From the NCBI GenBank assembly GCA_001796965.1, contig MGOA01000141.1:1017-7817 (forward strand): a stretch of DNA of 6,801 bases. Reading direction: 5' to 3'. Below are positions 5,845 through 6,801 of this stretch, in pieces. The DNA is from Chloroflexi bacterium RBG_16_64_43 (GTDB lineage: Bacteria > Chloroflexota > Anaerolineae > Anaerolineales > RBG-16-64-43). Made by a program: the position numbers and the translations under genes. Under the pieces are notes generated by a model, which had not been told where the DNA came from, did not search any database, and saw only the letters and a list, made by a program, of their open reading frames with translations. The stretch's first letter is position 1. Every line of letters begins with the position of its first letter.

Positions 5845-6483
5845 GTGCCCAGCCTCGACCAGGCCCAGGAGTGGTACCGCGGTGCGGATGCCGTGCACGA
5901 TTTCGATCACGTGCTGCGCGTGCTCGCCCTGGCCGAACGAATTGCCCGAGTAGAAGGTGCTGACCCCGATATCGTGCGAGCCGCGGTGCTGCTCCACGAT
6001 GCCGCGCTGGGGGAGAACGACGCCACGCGCGCCCGCTCCGGCCACCACGAACGATCCGCAGATATTGCGCGCCAGGTGCTGGCGGCCGAAGGCTGGCAGG
6101 CGGAGCGAGTCGAACGGGTGGTGGAGTGCATCCTGGCTCACCGCTTTCGCGAAACCACGCCCGCCGAGAAGTCGCTCGAGGCCAAGGTCGTCTACGACGC
6201 CGACAAACTGGATGCGATCGGTGTCGTGGGTGCGGCGCGGGCCATTGCCTTCGCCGCGCTGCACGGGAATCCGTTCTACCGCGAGCCGTCGGCGCGCTTC
6301 CGCCGGGGCGAGGGGCCGGAACCGGGCGAAGTGCACAGCGCCCAACACGAGTTTGAATTCAAACTCGAGCGCATTCCGGAACGATTGAATACCAAGTCTG
6401 CAAGAGCTATCGGCCGCGAGCGGCTGCGGGTCCTGCGCGAATTCTTCGCGCGCCTGGGCGAGGAGAGCCACGGCCGGGCGTAA
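5845..6483 (+). CDS. HD-domain phosphohydrolase, YedJ/YpgQ type
   Basis: A 212-residue HD-superfamily metal-dependent phosphohydrolase. The metal ligands are visible in order: HDFDH (residues 18-22, His22 the likely ligand), LLHDAA with His51-Asp52, a HH pair at 67-68, AHRF with His99, and YDADKLDAIG with Asp120. The arrangement HDFDHVLRVLALAERIA, then LLHD, then DADKLDAIG, is typical of the YedJ/YpgQ group. B. subtilis YpgQ has been described as a nucleotide pyrophosphohydrolase; whether this protein shares that substrate is not shown by sequence. The C-terminus (FEFKLERIPERLNTKSARAI and the helix after it) is also family-like. The GTG at 5845 was chosen because it lies one base after the acpS stop and gives the normal length. 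The only earlier in-frame start, ATG 5728, would add 39 residues translated out of frame from within acpS. There is no strong ribosome binding site (only a G-rich stretch in the end of acpS), so reinitiation after acpS is likely. Confidence 0.9.
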   Translation: MPSLDQAQEWYRGADAVHDFDHVLRVLALAERIARVEGADPDIVRAAVLLHDAALGENDATRARSGHHERSADIARQVLAAEGWQAERVERVVECILAHRFRETTPAEKSLEAKVVYDADKLDAIGVVGAARAIAFAALHGNPFYREPSARFRRGEGPEPGEVHSAQHEFEFKLERIPERLNTKSARAIGRERLRVLREFFARLGEESHGRA

Positions 6484-6487
6484 CGTG

Positions 6488-6508
6488 CTGCCGGCCCAGG
6501 CAGAGTTT
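6488..6508 (+). terminator. Weak terminator candidate after the HD gene
   Basis: CTGCC (6488-6492) and GGCAG (6499-6503) pair around the six-base loop GGCCCA, four bases after the HD stop codon, and are followed by AGTTT. The stem is only five pairs and the T run only three, so it is a weak candidate, supported mainly by its position at the end of the operon. Confidence 0.3.
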
Positions 6509-6558
6509 GGCGCGCCAGGTCTCCGCCCATGGGCTGCGCCTCTGGCATTTAACCTGCA

Positions 6559-6623
6559 GCCTCGCCACCCGGATGCCCATCAGGCGCCCTCCGGGATCCT
6601 CGGGAGTGCATGACCGGCGAGGC
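6559..6623. repeat. Perfect 8-bp inverted repeat with 49-base spacer
   Basis: GCCTCGCC (6559-6566) and GGCGAGGC (6616-6623) are exact reverse complements. Inside them, CCCGGAT (6568-6574) can pair partly with ATCC and CGGG at 6596-6604, so a branched RNA or DNA structure is possible. I could not match it to a known riboswitch or small RNA class. Confidence 0.4.
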
Positions 6624-6657
6624 GCGTAGATCTTCCGCCTTGCGGCGGTGGTCGAGG

Positions 6658-6681
6658 ACGGCCCGGCCGTGCGGGTTTCTT
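6658..6681 (+). terminator. GC palindrome followed by T-rich run
   Basis: ACGGCC-C-GGCCGT (6658-6670) is a palindrome, and the overlapping CCCG (6662-6665) / CGGG (6672-6675) can form an alternative short stem followed directly by TTTCTT. Either form resembles a short intrinsic terminator. It is 175 bases after the HD stop and 60 before the next start, so it might end operon read-through or act as a leader terminator of the next gene. Confidence 0.25.
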
Positions 6682-6740
6682 GCGCGCCGTTCGGGCTATT
6701 GCAGCGGGCGGACGCCGGTGATATCGTGGTAGCCACAAAG

Positions 6741-6801
6741 ATGCGCAAGTTCGCACCGTTCCTTCTGATCTTCATTGCCTTCTTCCTCCTTGCGGCCGGC
6801 C
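6741..6801 (+). CDS. Start of an exported or membrane protein, cut by the window edge
   Basis: The ATG at 6741 opens a frame reading MRKFAPFLLIFIAFFLLAAG to the end of the window. Two basic residues near the N-terminus followed by about 14 hydrophobic ones make a clear signal peptide or N-terminal membrane anchor, so the product is inserted in or sent across the cytoplasmic membrane. What follows is not visible and no function can be given. No good Shine-Dalgarno sequence precedes it (GGTAG at 6728-6732 is the best). TTGCAG (6699-6704), 17 bases and TATCGT (6722-6727) form a possible promoter that would start transcription very close to the ATG. An in-frame GTG at 6726 is an alternative start with an equally poor site. 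Confidence 0.55.
   Translation, partial: MRKFAPFLLIFIAFFLLAAG

Larger units (their letters stand above)
6484..6740. other. Non-coding stretch between the HD gene and the next gene
   Basis: I see no convincing gene on either strand in these 257 bases. The plus strand has only very short open frames, and the minus-strand open frame that covers the region runs into the end of the HD gene and has no recognisable protein character. The stretch does hold several inverted repeats, listed separately: a hairpin just after the HD stop, an 8-bp repeat pair, CCGCC-TTGC-GGCGG (6635-6648), and a compact palindrome followed by a T-rich run near 6658-6681. TGGCGCGCCA (6508-6517) is also a perfect palindrome. 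Confidence 0.5.

Noticed and set aside
6407..6775. A 122-codon minus-strand open frame over the right-hand intergenic region
   Set aside because: It overlaps the end of the HD gene and the start of the exported protein gene, is Arg/Ser/Pro-rich without motifs, and looks like a GC-bias artefact.
1..6801. CRISPR array, insertion sequence, tRNA or attachment site
   Set aside because: No regularly spaced direct repeats, transposase or integrase motifs, terminal inverted repeats or tRNA cloverleaf were found on either strand.

Overview
The window is GC-rich bacterial chromosome with tightly packed genes, GTG starts for three of the five genes in the main cluster, and one extended -10-like promoter element that occurs twice. 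The style of the proteins (tandem M16B peptidases, a YedJ/YpgQ-type HD protein, an Rrf2 regulator) and the promoter type fit a Chloroflexota (Anaerolineae-like) genome. That placement is an impression from the sequence, not a demonstrated assignment. There are no mobile elements, CRISPR arrays, tRNAs or rRNAs.

Left side (1-1387): a possible C-terminal end of a plus-strand gene stops at 118. Facing it on the minus strand is an 82-residue protein of unknown function (193-441) with a good ribosome binding site and its own promoter-like element. A perfect 12-bp stem hairpin (608-635) separates it from a minus-strand Rrf2-family regulator (687-1112) with three cysteines placed to hold an Fe-S cluster. 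The 275-bp divergent intergenic region (1113-1387) holds an AT-rich island next to the regulator, a CRP/FNR-type palindrome, and a promoter for the rightward genes.

Centre (1388-6483): five plus-strand genes form an apparent operon, with gaps of -4, 27, 23 and 1 nt. They encode UDP-glucose 6-dehydrogenase, two M16B peptidase-family proteins, holo-ACP synthase, and an HD-domain phosphohydrolase. The two M16 proteins look like a split enzyme. The first keeps the zinc site (HWVEH plus a downstream Glu) but has lost the C-terminal Arg/Tyr pair. The second has lost the zinc site but keeps the Arg/Tyr pair, and carries a very basic N-terminal tail. They most likely act only as a heterodimer. The other three genes supply a sugar nucleotide for surface glycans (UDP-glucuronate), activation of acyl carrier protein, and probably nucleotide or phosphoester hydrolysis. 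The sequence does not show a single shared pathway, and the cluster may simply be a housekeeping operon.

Right side (6484-6801): about 257 bp without a convincing gene, containing several inverted repeats. A new plus-strand gene then begins at 6741 with an N-terminal hydrophobic (signal or membrane) segment and is cut by the window edge.

Most of the window is ordinary. The points most worth following are the complementary loss of active-site halves in the M16 pair with the Arg-rich tail, the CRP/FNR-like site upstream of the Fe-S-type regulator, and the repeated promoter element.
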